From NCBI GenBank assembly GCA_035499355.1, contig DATJYZ010000341.1, forward strand, positions 1 to 5,113: a stretch of DNA of 5,113 nucleotides, given 5' to 3'. The notes under the pieces are model-generated. The model was not told where the DNA came from. It saw only the letters and a list, made by a program, of their open reading frames with translations, and searched no databases. The position numbers were made by a program, and so were the translations under genes. This stretch comes from JAEUPI01 sp035499355. Its GTDB lineage: Bacteria; Pseudomonadota; Gammaproteobacteria; Burkholderiales; Burkholderiaceae_C. This document shows positions 4,008-5,113 of the stretch, one piece after another. Each line of letters starts with the position of its first letter. Position 1 is the stretch's first letter.

Positions 4008-5113
4008 ATGCAGTACCCCCCAGCCGGCGGCCGTCCGGCAGACTCGTTCTACGACGCGCTCGAATCGCGCGACCCCGCGCAGCGCGAGCGCGACATGCTG
4101 GCCGCGTTGCCGGCGCTGGTGCGCCGCGCGCAAGGCACCACCGCCGGTGCCGAGCGCCTCGGTCGAGTGGACGCCGATTCGATCGCCACGCGGCACGCGT
4201 TCGCGCGCCTGCCGGTGATGCGCAAGGGCGAGTTGCACGAGCGCCAGAAGGCCGGCCGCGTCGCGACCCCGTGGGACCCGCTGGGTGGCGCGTCGGCGAT
4301 CGGCTGGCGCGGCATGGTCGCCGCACAGGGCGCGCGGCGCGTGTTCCAGTCGCCGGGGCCGATCTACGAACCCGAAGGGCTGGGGCAGGACACGTTTCGC
4401 ATGGCGCGCTCGATCTGGGCCGCCGGGTTCCGCCCCGGCGATCTCATCCATTGCAGCTTCAGCTATCACCTGACGCCGGCCGGCGCGATGATGGAGAGCG
4501 GCGCGCACACGATCGGCTGTGCCACCTTCGCGGGCGGAGTCGGCAACACCGAGCTGCAGCTGCAGGCGGTCGTCGACCTGCGACCCCACGGCTACATCGG
4601 CACGCCGAGCTTCCTGAAGATCCTGGTCGAGAAGGCGGCCGAAGGCGGCACCTCGATCGCGTCGATCCGCAAGGCGCTGGTCAGCGGCGAAGCGTTTCCG
4701 CCCAGCCTGCGCGACTGGCTGCGCGAGCGCGGCATCGAGGGCTACCAGGCTTACGCCACCGCCGACGTCGGACTGATCGCGTACGAAACCGTCGCGCGCG
4801 AGGGGCTGGTGGTCGACGAGGGCGTGCTGCTGGAGATCGTGCGGCCGGGCACCGACGACCCGGTGCCCGACGGCGAAGTCGGCGAGGTGGTGGTCAGCGT
4901 GCTCGACACCGACTATCCGCTGGTGCGCTTCGGCACCGGAGATCTGTCGGCGGTGCTGCCCGGGCGCTGCCCGAGCGGCCGCACCGCGCAGCGCATCAGG
5001 GGCTGGATGGGCCGCGCCGACCAGACCACCAAGGTACGCGGCATGCTGGTGCACCCGAGCCAGGTGGCCGACATCGTGCGCCGCCATGCCGAGATCGTGC
5101 GCGCACGCGTGGT
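4008..5113 (+). CDS. Phenylacetate-CoA ligase-like (PaaK/COG1541) adenylate-forming family protein, C-terminus cut by window edge
   Basis: There are 368 complete codons with no stop; PaaK proteins are about 430 residues, so some 50-70 may be missing. PaaK-family enzymes activate an aryl or acyl acid with ATP to the adenylate and then to the CoA thioester in the cytoplasm. Features aligning with the family: the N-terminal region LPVMRKGEL (68-76); AAGFRPGDLIHCSFSYHLTPAG (138-159); an YIGTPSFL segment (196-203) like PaaK's TPS; KALVSGEAFPPSLR (222-235); YATADVG (249-255) at the A5 site; YPLVRFGTGDLS (303-314) at the A7 site with Asp312; and GRADQTTKVRGMLVHPSQV (335-353) at the A8 hinge. The odd point is the A3 phosphate loop: PaaK has a Ser/Thr/Gly/Lys-rich stretch, but here VFQSPGPIYEPEGLG (112-126) stands in its place. 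The A5 Glu is Asp253. It may be a divergent ligase, a different transferase or a non-catalytic relative. Family membership is fairly secure; activity is not. Confidence 0.85.
   Translation, partial: MQYPPAGGRPADSFYDALESRDPAQRERDMLAALPALVRRAQGTTAGAERLGRVDADSIATRHAFARLPVMRKGELHERQKAGRVATPWDPLGGASAIGWRGMVAAQGARRVFQSPGPIYEPEGLGQDTFRMARSIWAAGFRPGDLIHCSFSYHLTPAGAMMESGAHTIGCATFAGGVGNTELQLQAVVDLRPHGYIGTPSFLKILVEKAAEGGTSIASIRKALVSGEAFPPSLRDWLRERGIEGYQAYATADVGLIAYETVAREGLVVDEGVLLEIVRPGTDDPVPDGEVGEVVVSVLDTDYPLVRFGTGDLSAVLPGRCPSGRTAQRIRGWMGRADQTTKVRGMLVHPSQVADIVRRHAEIVRARV

Noticed and set aside
3990..5087. Long minus-strand open frame of 365 codons opposite the ligase-like gene
   Set aside because: The + strand frame here has clear PaaK-family motifs. 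The minus frame is a His/Arg/Ala-rich composition typical of an antisense shadow in GC-rich DNA, with no recognisable domain.

Overview
The window is GC-rich throughout, with codon third positions dominated by G and C. Gene order, protein style and intergenic repeats suggest a betaproteobacterium of the order Burkholderiales. This assignment rests on recognition of style, not on a search. All supported genes are on the + strand and probably form one long operon or two tightly coupled ones. No rRNA, tRNA, CRISPR array, integrase or transposase is visible.

Layout: positions 1-83 are the last codons of a LivH-type permease. A LivM-type permease follows (102-1166), then a secreted LivK-type solute-binding protein (1257-2594) and a LivF-type ATPase (2731-3552). 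After these come an unrecognised 98-residue protein (3697-3993) and a phenylacetate-CoA-ligase-like (PaaK/COG1541) protein that runs off the right edge (4008 onward). The second ATPase of such a transporter (LivG) is not here and would be expected upstream of livH.

How the parts may work together: the periplasmic protein would capture a small carboxylate, LivH/LivM would form the membrane channel, and LivF (with LivG) would power import. Linkage to an adenylate-forming-ligase-like gene suggests the cargo may be an aromatic or other organic acid that is activated to a CoA thioester, rather than a branched-chain amino acid. That substrate is inference. The ligase-like protein is itself odd: where PaaK has its Ser/Thr/Gly-rich ATP-binding loop, it has a Pro/acid-rich segment.

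The most structured DNA lies between genes. The livK-livF gap (2595-2730) is almost entirely hairpins: one spanning the livK stop codon, a C-rich tract whose other strand matches a canonical G-quadruplex pattern, then three nearly contiguous perfect hairpins, the last with a 15-bp stem ending 14 nt before the livF start. The livF-to-small-gene gap (3553-3696) begins with a compound inverted-repeat element resembling dispersed intergenic repeats of Burkholderiales. The livM-livK gap has a bulged hairpin with a TTCG loop. These look like RNA processing, attenuation or translation-control elements that could set unequal amounts of the transporter subunits.
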